64,000 bases of DNA from Astropecten irregularis. Its lineage: Eukaryota > Echinodermata > Asteroidea > Paxillosida > Astropectinidae. The stretch spans positions 5,186,270 through 5,250,269 of the forward strand of contig OZ020265.1 in NCBI GenBank assembly GCA_963971285.1, in the 5' to 3' direction. Shown here one piece after another: positions 28,801 through 43,800 of the stretch. The notes under the pieces are model-generated. The model did not search any database, had not been told where the DNA came from, and was given only the letters and a program-made list of their open reading frames with translations. The position numbers and the translations under genes are program-made. The first letter of the stretch is position 1, and every line of letters begins with the position of its first letter.

Positions 28801-31800
28801 CGTAGGGCTGCAATACATCCTCATAATATGTCCTGCGATTGGTAGTAAGCTACAATGGGTTGGTGAAATCGACCCAGGGGTCGATTTCACGAAGCCCTGC
28901 GATCGATCGTAACTCGAGTTACGAAGGATAACCCATCGTAGGGGGCCTATCCCACGTAGGGCTTCAATGCATAAAAAGTCCTACGATTGATAGTAGGTTA
29001 CGAAGAGTTTGGTGAAATCGACCCCAGTGGCCGATTTCACGAAACTTTACGCAGTTGCGTAAGTGGACTTACGCAACTGCGTAAAGTTTGGTGAAATCGG
29101 CTGCATATTTATCCAATGTGATATCATGTGAGGTTCGTTTGCTGCGAGCCACCTGTTCGTATTCGTATTAAGCGATTTCTGAGCGCCTTAGTGTTGGGTT
29201 GGGTTGGGTTGGGCTGAGTTGGGTTGCATGGGTTGGGTTGGGATCGGGTTGGGGATTGGTTTCGGTTGGCTTGGCTTGTCTTGGCTTGGTTTGGCTTGGT
29301 TTGGCTTGGCTTGGGGTGGCGTTGGCTTGAGTTGGCTTGGGTTGGCTTGAGTTGGGTAGGCTTGGGTTGGGTTGGGTTGGGTTGGGTTGGGTTGAGTTGC
29401 CTTGGGTTGGCTTGGGTTGTCTTGGCTTTGGTTGGGCTGGGCTGGGCTTGGCTGGGCTGGGCTTGGCTTGCCTTGGGTTGGGTCCACATGTAGTCGGGTC
29501 AGGTTGTATCTGGTATAAGGGGGTCTTGTTGGGATGGGTCATGTCGGCTCGGATTGTGTTGTGTTTTGGGTTGAGAAAAAACCTGTATAAATCCATAGGA
29601 TTGATATCCACTTAGATATGATTATTTTGATGTGGAAATGACACCTGTTGAAGTAGCTGAAATGTACAAAAGGAACCCCTTCTCCGTGACAGAACCATCA
29701 GTTGTGAAGTTCAAGACCAGCAGAGGCCCCGTCGACACGACCGTGGTGATTCTCGTGGTACCGTTAAGACTCAACGTGTTCCCAACGTCATCATACACCA
29801 GGCCCAGTCCCTGGATGATCAACTTGTCGTACTTGGCTTCAGTCTGAAAGTCCACAATGCTGACATGGACACGGTACAGTGACATGAACTTGTCCGAAGC
29901 TCGCAGTTCCCAGCTGCAGTGGACATTATTAGGGTAGAGCTCGGGATAGTTTGGGGAGATGAGCCTATGTCCAGAATCACCAGAGAGGTAGATTTCTCTA
30001 TCACCACAAATATCTGTAAGACCAAGCAAGCACCAACCATTCTTGTAAAGATGATAATTCTTAACACAACACATAACAGAAAGGAAACATACTGTATTTG
30101 TATTGTCACTAAAAGGGCCACAGACAATTAACTGGAGTGGGAATCGAACTTGGGCCCTCCTTAATACCGTATGGATATTCTACCAGCTGAACTATCCACC
30201 TCTAATTAGCTGTATTCCAGAACTATCAATTATCTTTGTTCGTTTGGCAGTCAGAAGCCACGAAACCATTCATATTGCATGCCACTATGATATCAAAAGG
30301 AAATTATCAACATTAGCAATGCCGAAACCTGAGGTAAAGTTTGTCACGGATCACAGTTTTTTGTTACATCCGTGGATCTTATTATCCTGGACATTACTTG
30401 CTGAGACCGTTTACAAAGAAATCCCCAAATGCCAATACTCGTTAAAGGTAGTATCATACTTTATCAAAGAAATTCAGATTAATGGGCAGAAAAATCAAGA
30501 CAGATACAGTAACAGTCATCTGTGAAAAGTTCAGTCGCATACGGTGCCCACTTTTTGAGAAAACAGTGACAAACAGCCACAGTATTTCTTATATCTTTTC
30601 TCTTTTATTTTTGATCTTTTAAAAGATCAAAAAGATTTTCGGTCGTTGATTTACTAATTTCTGGATATATAGATACACCATTTCAGGCGGAAACATTTTA
30701 ACGGTAGGTTTCTACTAGCACCATCTTCATACCCTGAAAGTTATACGTAAATCTGTGAACATTTCTGTTTTGGCCTCTTACCAAAGTATGATACTACCTT
30801 CTAGTTTGTGGATTCCTTCGTCCTTCAATATCAACATCAAGCATATGCTTTGTTCTGGATCATTGTTGGCACTATCCAGACTGTCCGCATTGATCATGAT
30901 CAATATCCAGAAGTAAAGTTTGATGATTGTATTAAAGAAGCTATATTATAGGGAAGTCCAAGGTGGTGATTTTAGTCCCAAAGACCTGATACCTGCTAGC
31001 CTCAACAATGACAAGGCTTGAAAAGTATTGTTATTATCTCCCTTACCAAGGCTGCAGATGAACAATCGAAGGTAATCCGAAGCTCTTGATTGTATACATA
31101 TCAAATCAGGTTCTCCACATGCAGTTTGACCAGCATCGCAGTTCACTGAAAAAAAAAACCCAGACTGTTATTTTAACCAAATCTTTAAACAAAATCATAA
31201 AGTTAGGTTCGCCGCAACATATAGGAGAAGGCAATTCTGTGTACTAAGTCGTGCTTGAATTTAAATTTACGAGAAAAGGCAAGTTAACTATTACCTACGC
31301 TAATTGACTATTGGGGTCACCACCAACGTAGGGCCAGATGGCTCAGTTGGTAGATCACCTGTACGGTATTCAGGAGGTCGCCGGTTCAAATCCCGCTTCA
31401 GTAAATTTTTCTTTGTTCTCTTTTCAATGACTATAACCTACGCTATTTGTAGTTTCTATACCTCATAAATATTCATGACCTACAGCAGAATCTCAATTGG
31501 TCAATTCGAGAGAAGTTGATTCTAGCTTCCCTCGGTGTTGGACGTTTGTCAACTCTCATTGCCTCGGGAGCTAGAATCGACTGTCCACCTCCAAACCATG
31601 TGATATTCGTATAATAAAGCAAGACATAATTTACTTCCAAGTGGAACAAATTGTAAGCAAATGACAGTACCTACCTTTGGCATGTTCTTCACTAAATATT
31701 TCTTTCCTATGATAGAAACCATATGCTTTGTATCAATACGACTTTTTAGCTGTTACCTGACCGTTTCTTAATCCTCAGAGAACCTTACCTGTTTTTCTTG

Positions 31801-34800
31801 CCGATATGTTGAAAGAAAACCCAGCATAATCGTAAGATGAGGCTGGATTAGCAGTAAAGCTTATCCACATATTCCTATCTCTAGAAGCTACAGCGGCCAG
31901 TCCGCTAGTATGGCGCCGCTTCAGTCCCGGACCGATAGCCGTTTCTGCGTCGTAGGGATTTGAACCCCAGCCAAAAGCGGCCTCGTCTTCGTTTTGGCCA
32001 ATGTCCAGTTCGTTAATGGTCACCATGACCTTGTATCCTGTCGGTGCCACCACTGACCAGACGCACCTCACGTTGGTCAGATACGAGACAGAGTAGGACG
32101 GGGAATAGAGCACATAGTGGTGCAATGGTTCTGTTCCGTGATGTGAAAGGTCAATAGACGTTCGACCGCATGGACCTGTAATAAAACACGAAAACAGGTT
32201 CATATGGGGTGGGGTGCGGTGGCCCAGTGGTCTGGCGTGTCGTTCTCAAGATCTTGTGGTCAATGTACATAATGTGGGTTCGAGTCCGGCTATGGGTTAA
32301 TATTGCTTGCATCCTTGGGCAAGACGCTTTGTCACATATATTGCTTCTCTTCACCCAGGTGTAAATGGGTACATGTGAGGGCTTATTGCAGCCGGGACTG
32401 TATACTCCCCAGGGAGTTGATATTGTTTCAGGAATGTTTAATAATGCAGCCCAATGACCAGGGGATAATGATAACCTGCGCCTTTGAATGGAACTTTTCA
32501 GATAGTGTGCGCATTAGATATGTTCTGAGATTATTATTATTAATATTTTTTCTAACAACGTCCGAGGACGCGTCCTCTTTCAATGTGGAGACTAACTTCG
32601 CAGAGTTGCGTAATGGTGAGAGGCACTTCTTTGATTACAGGCCTATACAACACAATTTTAGTGTAGACATAACTTGTCGGCATCCACGCTTGGCGATTTG
32701 AATTGTTAAAGGTACTATAATACTTTGGTAAGAAACCAAAACAGAAATGTTCAAAGATTTACGTATAACTTACAGGGTATGGAGATGGTGATGGTAGAAA
32801 CATACCGTTAAAAATTGTCCGCCTGAAATGGTGTATTTATCGAGAAATTATTAAAACAACGACCGATAATCTTGTTGATCTTTTAAAAGATCAAAAATAA
32901 TAGAGAAAAGACTTAAGAAATACTTTGGTCATTTTTCACGATTTTCTCAAAAAGTGGGCACCGTATGGGACTGAAATGTTCACAGATGACTGTTACTGTA
33001 TCTTCCTTGACATTTGTACCCATGAATCTGTACTTGTTTGACAAAAACCAAAGCATGATATTACCTTTAAGTCACAGATTCTAAACAACCAGTATAGTGT
33101 AGATTTGGACTCTCGACATACTCGACCGTAAAGCACCAACCATGTCTCTGAAACAGGTCTTTGAAATCGGCCCATGTCTCAATTCACCAGGGGCCATTTC
33201 CTGGTCTAACTTTGGCTGCGGCTTCGTAGGTTGCAGGTTTTCGTTCAAGTTTCATTTTAATTTTCTTGTTCAAAACAGAGCAACTGCTACCAAACCACAG
33301 CCGAAAGCCTCTATTGTGACTTTTTTGTTTGACTTAGCAGTAGCCCGAACCCGAACCGGAGTATTGTCCGAGCCTGAGACCGAGCCCGAGCCGAAGCTCA
33401 CTTTCCGTTAAGAGTCGCATGTGATGCATATTCAGACACTTACCACAAACTAACTTATCTCGGCAATACGTTTGTGATTCACACAGTCTCCCAGCAGGAA
33501 TACATCTTTCGGCCGATGCACAATGATATTCGTCTGAGGCGCAAGTAGCTGATTAGAAAAGGAAAGGAAAATAACTACTACTCAATTAATGGGTTTTTCT
33601 TTAAGCTTTTGTAAAATACAGGTCATGGGAATGTATTAATCTGAAAGTCATGGGTTTGAATCACGCCTGTTATATTAATGTGTTGACCTTTTCAAAAGGA
33701 ACGTATTATAGGCCTCATTATAAAAACTGACGTCATCACTCCGCCAACTTGAAGGCAAAGTCCCCTCCCCCCCAAAAAAAAAACCAAACAAAGAAAAACA
33801 ACAACAAAGATAATTGACTATTGGGGTCACCACCAACGCTGGATGGCTCAGTTGGTAGAGCGCCTGAACGGTATTCAGGAGGTCGCCGGTTCGAATCCCG
33901 CTCCAGTCAATTTCTCTTTGTTCACTTTTTAATGAAAAAAAAACATGTTGGAAATGCACATATTATTAATTCGGGCGATTCACAATAGTGCGCCACCATG
34001 AGTTTGTAAGGCCTTGGCCAATCAGAATACGCGGAATTAATTTTGTTGACAAAAACTGCGCATGTGGGAATATGCGGAGCTTGTGATGGACTAAAATGTG
34101 CAAACTCCTGGTGGCGCACTATTGTGAATCTTCCAAAATTCAAGATAAGGCAATGACCTAAATTTGAAATTTGACCTTTGACATATAAACTAGAGCGCCC
34201 TACTTCAGTGTTAGAGAAACTGTTTTTTTTTTTATCCCGTCAAAGTAAAGCACAAAGCACAATTATTCAGTTATCCGATATTTACTTTTTATTTCATTAA
34301 ATCCAACATTAAGATGACTTACAGCAGCCATTTTCGTCCGAGAAGTCCAAACAATCAACGTAGCCGTCACATACAGATGAACCACGTATGCACACTCCTG
34401 GGGCGCATGCGTGCTCGTTGTCAAGACAACCTAAGTACACAGTTATATTGAAGTGTAGTTTACATTTCGTACAAATTTGCGAATTGATCCAATTGTTCTT
34501 GTTTCAGATTGAGCAACCTGTTGTCGTTAGCAAACAATCCGTCCAAACTCACAGGAAGGTGAATTTTTGAGATAATGGTTTTTCGTATCATGTCGGTGCA
34601 TCAAGGGTCGATTTGATGAAACCATACGATCGACAGTAACTTGATTAACGAAGGATAACCCATCGTATCATACATGCAATGCATCATAACTAGACCTACG
34701 ATTGATAGTAAGTTACGATGAGTTTGGTGAAATCGACCCCACATGCATTTTAAAAAAGGTCACATAAGGAGACTTTCTCAAAGCGCGGCTCCGACTCATG

Positions 34801-37800
34801 CTCCGGGTTCGTCTCTGCAATCCATATACTAAAAATATAGGTTGTGGTTTTTCATCGAAGCAAGCTAAGAGTCTCTATTTTCATACCCGTAATTTTAAGA
34901 ATGGATTCTCGAAACGGAGCCGAAGCCGGAGCCTTAGCCGGAGAGGAGCTTTGAGAAAGGCCCTTGGTCTTATATTTGTTTCACAATTCATCATAAACTT
35001 GTTCGCATCCACCGACCCTCATATCCAACCCTCGCCCAGTATTACATGCTTACCTGACTGATTATACTGTGTCATCTCGATAACGATCGTCTCCTCATTT
35101 TCAAATTTGCTGTCGGGGTTGTTTCCAACATATGATGAATAGTTATGAGCGATCCACACGTGGTTTCCTGATGACTTCACGTCCTCCTGGTAGTGAATTG
35201 GCGGCGGCTCTCTGGAGAATGTGACCCGTTGGAGCTCCGTGGATCGGTTGGAGGGGTCATGACCATCGCCAATCGTCAACTCCAAACTTGGGTTTACAAT
35301 AAAGCTTTGGGGTATGCGACGAAGGCGGAGGGATACCCGATATCCTTCCGCAGCCGTGATGAGGAACAGACAGTCACCGGGACGTGAAGCGGGCCTGTAG
35401 GTTATAGTTTGTGGTCCACCGCCACTCAAGGTAATCACTGGCGAATTTCCACAGTTGCCTTTTTAACAAACGAAAGACAAGACATGATTGTCATCCGTGG
35501 CCCGATGATTATGGCCCGATGACCAGGGATAATAATAATGTAGAGCGCTTTGATCATCTTGGAAAGGCGCTTTATAAATGGCCGTTATTATTATTATTAT
35601 TTTTATCCGTGACTGACATGTAACATTCGATAACGCGTCTTCTTCGCCATTCACAAAACTATGTCCCATGTCAGGATCATCCACACGAGAGTCGAGACCC
35701 ATTGCACAATCTCAACCACCGAAAGCACTTTTCTCTATTGGACTTATTAGGTTTTAAAAAAGGCCAAAAAGGTATATTTACTCTTAGCCAGGGCACCGAG
35801 AGTCAAACACTATTGAATAAACCCCGCTTGACCATGGTTAAGGCTGAAACTCGGGTTTGTACAAGAATTATCTTGTACACTACAACAGCAAACTCAACGA
35901 AAAGTGTGTAGTAAAGAATACACAATTTGTCGAATCTAAAATAACCCGTTGTGGTTGGTCAATTTGTCAAGGGGCGTGGCCTTCTGGATCGATGTATTTG
36001 GGTCAGGCAATAATGGAAATCTGGGATGATCGGATTATATTTAGTTAAAAAAATACGGATTAAGGTCTTAACCATTGTTTCTGTGTAGTACGTCAACGGC
36101 TGATGAGGTGGATAATTGTTCTGTTTTAGATACTCACCGCATAATATCTCATCGGTCATGTCATCACACTGCGCAAGGTCATCACACAGGAATTCATTGT
36201 CCAAACATCGGGAACCATCACATCGAAAGACACCAGGCGGGCAGTCATCTGCGTTAAATCATACAACACGGAATCTCGTAAATGACTACAAAGAAAAGAA
36301 AGTCCTGATCACCAGGTGAAAGAACAGTGTACAAATATCAAAAGGTTTGAGGGTGACAGTCGATTCTAGCTCCCGAGGTGTTGACAAACTATAGTTCCCA
36401 AAGCGAAGCCGAAATAAACCATGTGATATTTGTTTTACTATGCCTCATTAATATTCACATTTTCTTTGAGATCGGTATCAGTAATTGAAAACAAAATGTT
36501 CGTGTTCCTCAGCCGCCATTGACTTCATATAGGTCGAGGCTCACGCACGCGCACTTCAAACTTTTCCTAGGATGCGCAGTGAGATGTTACAAGTGTAACA
36601 GTTCCCCGGCATACTCGCTGGTGATCAGCAAATAATATTTATATCCACTGGCACATGGTGGTGAATAAAGTGAATTGACCAATTGGGACTCGGCTATAGG
36701 TCATGAATATTTATGAGGTATAGTTATAATGATTATGAGCCAATTAGGTACTGTAACGGACACATTTTGTAGCGATACCGGCGGCAAAGTTGTAGAGCAC
36801 CGCCGAGGCAGCTGCCCGCCCAGCCGAGAAAGGTTCAGCGAACTCTCAATAAATGTCCGCCATGTCCCAATTTGTGATTAGTTTTGGGCGTTTACGAAAC
36901 GGAGGCTCAGGCTCAGGCTCCATCTTTCAATTCAATTTATTTTGGCAACATACAAAAGTACTCACACACGAAATACAACAAATAGCAAAAGCCAAGGATA
37001 GCCCAAAAAGCTGTAACATGCGGCTTATTTGCATTGGGGTCCTTACAAAGAGACAAAATGTATACATACTTCATAAAAAAAGATCAAGAATTGCACAAGT
37101 AAAGGACATACAAAAATAAAAAACGATATAAAGACATAAAATCCCACTATTAAAAATATTTAAAAATGTTACAATTCAAGATTCAGATAAAGAGGACAAG
37201 TGTGCTTTAACTGCGTTTTTGAGCTTGCAGAGATTGCTGCAGCATTTCACATTGTTCGGAAGTGAATTCCATAAATGAATTCAAGTATAATAAAAAGTAT
37301 TGCACTCGGGCCCTTTTATGCAAGGGACAACTAAATTTGTTGAACTACCCCTTGTTGAATAATTATGAATATTTGAGACCCTCTTGAACTTTTTACAAAG
37401 ATAGTCTGGTGCCATATTATGAACAATTTTATAAACCAAATTCAATTTTAATTAATCTTTGACATCCATATGCTGAAAATATAGGTTGTGGTTTTTCATT
37501 GAAGCTGAAGCTCTGTTTTTCCTTTTCAAACCAGAGAATGACCTTAAGGTTTGACCAATCAACATCCTCAACCTCCGTCCCGACCCAGACAGAAATATCC
37601 TCAAAACAGATCTAATTGGCTGATGAGCGGTGTCGCATAAAATTTGCATGCACGCATGTATCAGAATAGTCTGGTTCTCGGACCCAAAAAGCTCCCGACT
37701 ATTGTCTGTCAAATATAGGGTCAGGTATCGGCTAAATTTTGTTGACCAAAAAAGCAAATTTTTAACTTTTTACGGATTTATCTGAAACATTACGAACTCG

Positions 37801-40800
37801 TTTTCGCCGGACTTCGGATAGTTACGTGGACTGTCGGCATTTTTTCGGCAGGTCACACGAGGTCACGCACAGTACAAGACAAGTCGTGTATAAATCCCGT
37901 GCTTCACCTTCATCTCGTGATTCACCCGTGTTACAGTTAGCCAAAATAGAGCATAATTATTGTCCACATACAACAGATAACTCTTCCTATGATGCACTTT
38001 TGAGGAGTTTGTTGTATGGTTTTTCCCACTCTTTGAACCCTTATTCTGCCCAGATAAAATTGCATGTGGTTACAAAAGTGCAAACAAAATCATGATAAAA
38101 TGGTAACTCGCCAGACTCTAAAACTAGCTTCCGCTCAGGCGCAGACATGACAGCTGTGTCATGTTCTATTTTTAACCGTAGCCGATACCTGACCTAAGAT
38201 TTTTAATAAGAGTCGTCAGGGAATCTTTGGGCAGGGAACCGGACTAGTATCAGACGTTCGTACGAAGTATGGCACAGAGTACAACCACTGATCTGTTTGT
38301 ATAGATCAGTGAGTACAACGGGTGATACTCAGACTAGTTTGTGATTGGCTGTTGTCGCACAGGTCACACCGGATTTTTATGCAGAAGACTGTGGTTTTGA
38401 CACAATGTGTAAATCTTTTGTTTGTAAGGGCGGCTAGGGAATCGGAAATTGGCCCTAAACCAGATATCCTATTGTGTTGTCCAGATGGTTTTTGAATAGC
38501 ATTTTCAGAGAGTTGAATGGAGAAGGTCGAGAATAAAGGAAGTTTTGCAGTTGTTCATAGAAATAGCTGTCTGCTTCCTTTTGGAGGCAAACATTTGTGC
38601 GACTTCGTGGGCACAAACCAACAAGGATAGACATATTGAGCTACAGTTTGCAGGTTTATATTGCTGGACAGTAGCTTCAAACTCAACAGCAAACAAACAG
38701 TGATTTAAGCAGTTTAAAAGGTGGTTTGGAACTTACTACAGCCCTTCTCGTCATCGAACACGGAACATTGTGGGATGCCATCACACCGCTGGCTTATAGG
38801 TAGACAGACTTCAGAGCCATCGCACGGAAACTCGTCAGGTCCACATTCTATGCATGGGGAGATACAAGTAAGTGATAGGCCTTTTCACACGACGCTTAAA
38901 AAACTCTCAACCAATTAGACATTTTCTCATGGTTGCGAAATCTTACAAAACGGTTTACCCTGGCCGTTTCTGCGTCCTTCCATACTGCACAGTGTAATAT
39001 TTCGCAAGCCTCCCTTGAGACGGAACGCGGGTAATTGACAAATTATGCATTTTATGAATGTAAACGCTGCTATAGTACCATCGTAACGCTGAGGTGGCGG
39101 GTGAAGCGCGCGGTCTGCAAAGGCCATGTAACACATAGAAAACACACGCATGCGCATTGCAAAGCACTTCGCAAGGGACCCTTGAGAAATGTTGTCGTAG
39201 GTCTGGACCTCGGTCAAAATCTCTCAAGGATTCACCAGGGACGTCGGTCACTCTCAAGCATTGGTGTCCTTTCACACGATTACGCTTTTAGATTTCGCAA
39301 CCGTGAGAGAATTTCTCAATGGTTGAGAGGTTTTTTTTTGGCGTCCTGTGAAAAGGCCTTCTTTAGTAGTATCAGAGTTACTCAAATGTGACTTGAATCT
39401 ACACTTGAATCTAGTGTATTCTCCTGCACATGTTAGCATGTTCTGAGTGGACTTACCGGTCTCAATGTACGCTCTCAATGTAATCTGCGTCACATTGGTA
39501 GGATCATCTAGTCTCATTCCTAGGAAAGAACTTGGGTTGATGCGCATGATGATCTGCACTGGTACCCCTGCAGTGGGCGAATAAGTGGTTGGCACGTAGG
39601 AACGACCGCTGGTAACCGTCAGGAAGACACGCGACATGTCGACGGTTCCGTCAGCATGACCAAGGCCGGCGGATAACGTGCTCTGCCCAGTGCTGACGAA
39701 CTTGTTGATGAAAATTTTCACTCGCGAGGATGGTGATGTGGTTACAAACCAGATACAGTCAATGGGCAAATAGTCGCTAGGGTCATAATAAATACCAGCA
39801 ACATTGATTTGACTTCTGCTAGAGTTACCCAGGTAGATATTCTGCGTCCCACATCGACCTATATACAAAAATATCAAAATCAAAACAAAACAGGTAAACA
39901 CGAACCACGAAGTAAACAGACCGAATTGATTCAGTCGTTGGAAGCAAAGCGAATGAAACTGACTGGAGAGTGGCTTAGACACAAGGCCTTTACGAAATGA
40001 GGCTTTTGTGTCCTAAGTGAAATGAAGGGCTTGAGATACATTAAGCTGGAGCCTTCTCTTAGGCTTGGTCATATGGCTCAATCCCTTCGTTTCGTTTTGT
40101 GGGCCTCATCGAAATGGCGAATAAGTCCCAAGCCTAGCCTCAAGCCTGGTTTCGTAAAGGCCCCTAGTTGGTCTATACGTTTGACCATTGGGTTGATGCA
40201 GTATTTTTACTTTGTTTTTTTGTCAAAGAAATACTGATTCATTGGCACTATGTCAAGAAAGATACAATAACAGTCATCTGTGAATATTTCAGTCCCATAC
40301 GGTGCCCACTTTTGAGAAAACAGTGAAAAACAGCCAAGTATTTTCTCTTTTATTTTTGATCTTTTAAAAGATCAAAAAGATGTTCGGTCGTTGTTTTACT
40401 AATTGCTGGATAAATACACCATTTCAGGCGGAACAATTCCAACGTTATGCTTCTACCACAACCATCTTCGTAAGTTATAAGTTATATTTGAAATCTGGGA
40501 AGATTTCTGTTTTGGTTTCTTACCAAAGTATGATACTACCTTTAAAATAGTTAGCCTGCTTGGAGCAGGCTTAAAACTGTCTTTTTTTAATTACCCTTAC
40601 TTGATTGCATGTTGTAATAACTGTTGTTGCCAAAATAGCAATTTTACTTAGCGGTTGAAGATTTAAATATACATGTAAATAGCTTTGGGCCGACGGGGGT
40701 TTCTGAGGGCAGGCTCAATCATGTGGTTAAGGGCGCCTCTTTTTAATCCTGTGGTTCTCATTTCCGACCGACCCATATTTTGGGCTCCGACCGAAAAAAA

Positions 40801-43800
40801 AAAACACCCTTCTTTTGCCGCCGACCCTGTCAGGATGGCATAATATTGAAAAAAAAAAAAGAATTCCCAGAATTTCTGGAGACAAAATTTGTCTCTAAAA
40901 ACTCTGGGAATTTTTTTTTTTTTTGCCAATAGACCTCAAATTTGTATACTTTTTATCACCGAAATAATACAAAAATATTCAATTGCGATTACAGTGAATA
41001 CAATGAACATCATTTTTTTTAGGTTTTTGTGTATTCAGCCAGGATTTTTTTTCACCAAACGTTTTTTTTTCGACCGACCGACCCACCCTCAAGGTGAACA
41101 AGAAATGAGAACCAAAGTTATAAAAAGGGGCGCCCTAATATGAAGATAATGAGTTTTCATTGAGTTTTTCCAATTTAATTTTCCATTGCGATTAAAGTCG
41201 TCCAGCAATTAATAGCACAAGAAGTTCTTACTGTACATGCTAAGCACATCACAGACAGGACATTTTTCAGTAAGCATGGGTGAATCATTTACTCCACAGG
41301 GGGCTATGACACACTGGCTTATTGCAATGGGCTAACTTGGTTATCTTAATCAAGACCGACTAAGAAAGAAAGACAACTTAGTCTGCATCCTTAAGCCCAC
41401 TATTTATGACCATTTTATTCCATCCGCCCAGGGGCCACTTTTATGGAGCTGCTTAAGCGCCACAATTTGCTTAAAGGTAGTATCATACTTTGGTAAGAAA
41501 CCAAGGTATGAAATTGGTGGTGGTAGAAACATACCGTAAAAATTTGTCCGCCTGAAATGGTGTATTTATCTAGAAATTAGTAAAACAACGACTGAAAATC
41601 TGTTTGATCTTTTAAAAGATCAAAAATAAAAGAGAAAAGACTGTGGCTGATGTTTCACTCTTTTCTCAAAAAAGTTGGCACCGTATGGGACTGAAATGTT
41701 ACTGTATCTGTCTTGATATTTTTGCCCATGAATCTGTATTTCTTTGATAAAAACCAAAGTATGATATTACCTCTAAGCACCAAAACCTTGGTAATTAAAA
41801 TCAGTTTGTCACCAAAAACTCCTTGTGAATGTTATGCTAAGAATGAAATTTTCATCTCGATTCACATTTATTTCCATTCTGTACAGGGCGAATGGAATAC
41901 AAGAAACAACAATAAAAATGAAGGCCCAAACACTGGCCACAGTAAAAATCACATGAACATTTGGTTGGTAATCCTGTTTGATAATGGAAGATTTATCATG
42001 CTAAAACAAACTTTGCGCTTAAGCATCTCTATGAAAATGGTCCCATTGATCTCCAAAATACCATAATGGTTAAAAAAAAAAACACACAGAACAACACCTT
42101 TGTCTTATTCAGCATGTACACGAAATAATAAGCAGAAGAAAATTGGACATCCGAGTATCGAGAAAATAGCGAAAATCGGATTCAATTTATTTTAAGGATT
42201 TTTGATCTTGCCAACAACAAAAATGTTTTTGGTGTTTGATTTTACTCTTTCTGGGTAATGCAGCATTTTAGGTGGAAATGTTTTAAGGATATGTTTCCAC
42301 CAGCACCATCTTCATATACGTAAATATGTGAACATTTATTTCTTGGTTTGTTACCAATGTTGTACTTGCTTTTGATGAAAATTTAACATTTTAACAACAA
42401 AAGTTATGGGAATGTAATTCGGTTAAGGTGGTGTTAAAAGCTTTTCACGCACCGGTAGCACATTGACTTTCATCCCAGTAGTCTGGGCAGTCAAATACTC
42501 CATCACATACAGCTGATGGGCTGATGCAAACTGCTAACACATCACTGAACGGACAGGGGAGGAATGGAGAGCGACAGACTCCTGTTGAAAACAAACAAAC
42601 AAACAAACAAACAATCATTGAAGGGTGAACCAAAAAATTGACAGGATCATTGTGGTTACGTATACCTTTGTGGGTATACACTTGTGGTTATTTTATGATT
42701 ATATTAATTAAAAAGCCGTATCCTCTTTGAGTGATCCCCAATTTCCGTTCCCAGGTTGCAGCATTACTGTGCGTACCGAAAAACAATTTTCCTTGGGATA
42801 TAGCAGTATGTGCGTGGTTTCATGGCTTCTGACTGCAAAAGGAGCAAAGATAATTGACTATTAGGGACACCACCAGCATAGGTCTGGATAGCTCAGTTGG
42901 TAGAGCGCCTGTACGGTAAACTATGTCAGTTTCCCTTGTGGTTTTAATATTTGATGCTTAATATAATTATGAACGATAATCTCTGCTCGAGTAACAACAT
43001 GAACATCGGCGCACATTATGTAACAGTAGGATTATGAGGCAAGTCATACAATTGTACTAGTGCAGATTAAAACAAAACAATAAAATAATTTTGCACTCGC
43101 AAATCAGTATTAATTGCTTAGCAATGTGGGGCATTACATTATATACCAATACTGGAAAACTCAAAGTTTGGAATTCTCTACATGTTTTGTGAAATCCACT
43201 ACTTGGCTAGTCTACGTGATAAACAAACTCATCGTATAGCGAGCGTCTATCACCCCATTGAGTGCAGATTTAATTATTAATTATGCAAGCCAATCAAGCA
43301 CTCATCTCTAGGTTTTGACCAATCAAGTTCAACATCATCCGTTACGACTCAGACGGAAATGTTCTCAAAACAGATCTGATTGGCTTATGTGCCGCGTTGC
43401 ATAAAATTTGCATGCACGCATGTATCACACGTTCGTACGTAATGTGGCGTTGAGTAGAACGGGTGATACTTAGGGCCTTTACGAAACTAGGCTTGAGGCT
43501 AGGCTTTGGACTTATTTTTTTATTACCGCCATTTGAAGCCCTCAAAACTAAATGAAGAGATTGGGCCACATGATGAAGCTGGGGAAAGGCTCCAGCTGCT
43601 TCGCCGTGTATCTCAAGCCCTTCATTTCATTTTGGACACAAAATGGCAGTAGAAAAACAAATGTCAAGCCTAGCCTCAAGCCCCATTTCGTAAACGCCCA
43701 GAGACTACTACTTGGCGCGTATCTCTTCAAAAGAAAGACCAGCAGCCGATTCCACGAAATGTTGCGTAACTTACGCAACGTACAAATGTTGCGTAAGTTT

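Noticed and set aside
29124..29615. Several Pro- or Gly/Trp-rich open frames on both strands
   Set aside because: They are produced by the TTGGG/TTGGC pentanucleotide repeat, which lacks stops in several frames.
33838..33908. A possible functional tRNA-Thr gene
   Set aside because: The same leader and body recur three more times with decay, the anticodon loop lacks the conserved U, and the T stem is mismatched, so it is a SINE.
39859..42452. A second LDLa exon before CUB exon 7, expected from the cassette pattern
   Set aside because: No six-cysteine phase 1-1 exon seen; only foldback elements are recognisable there.
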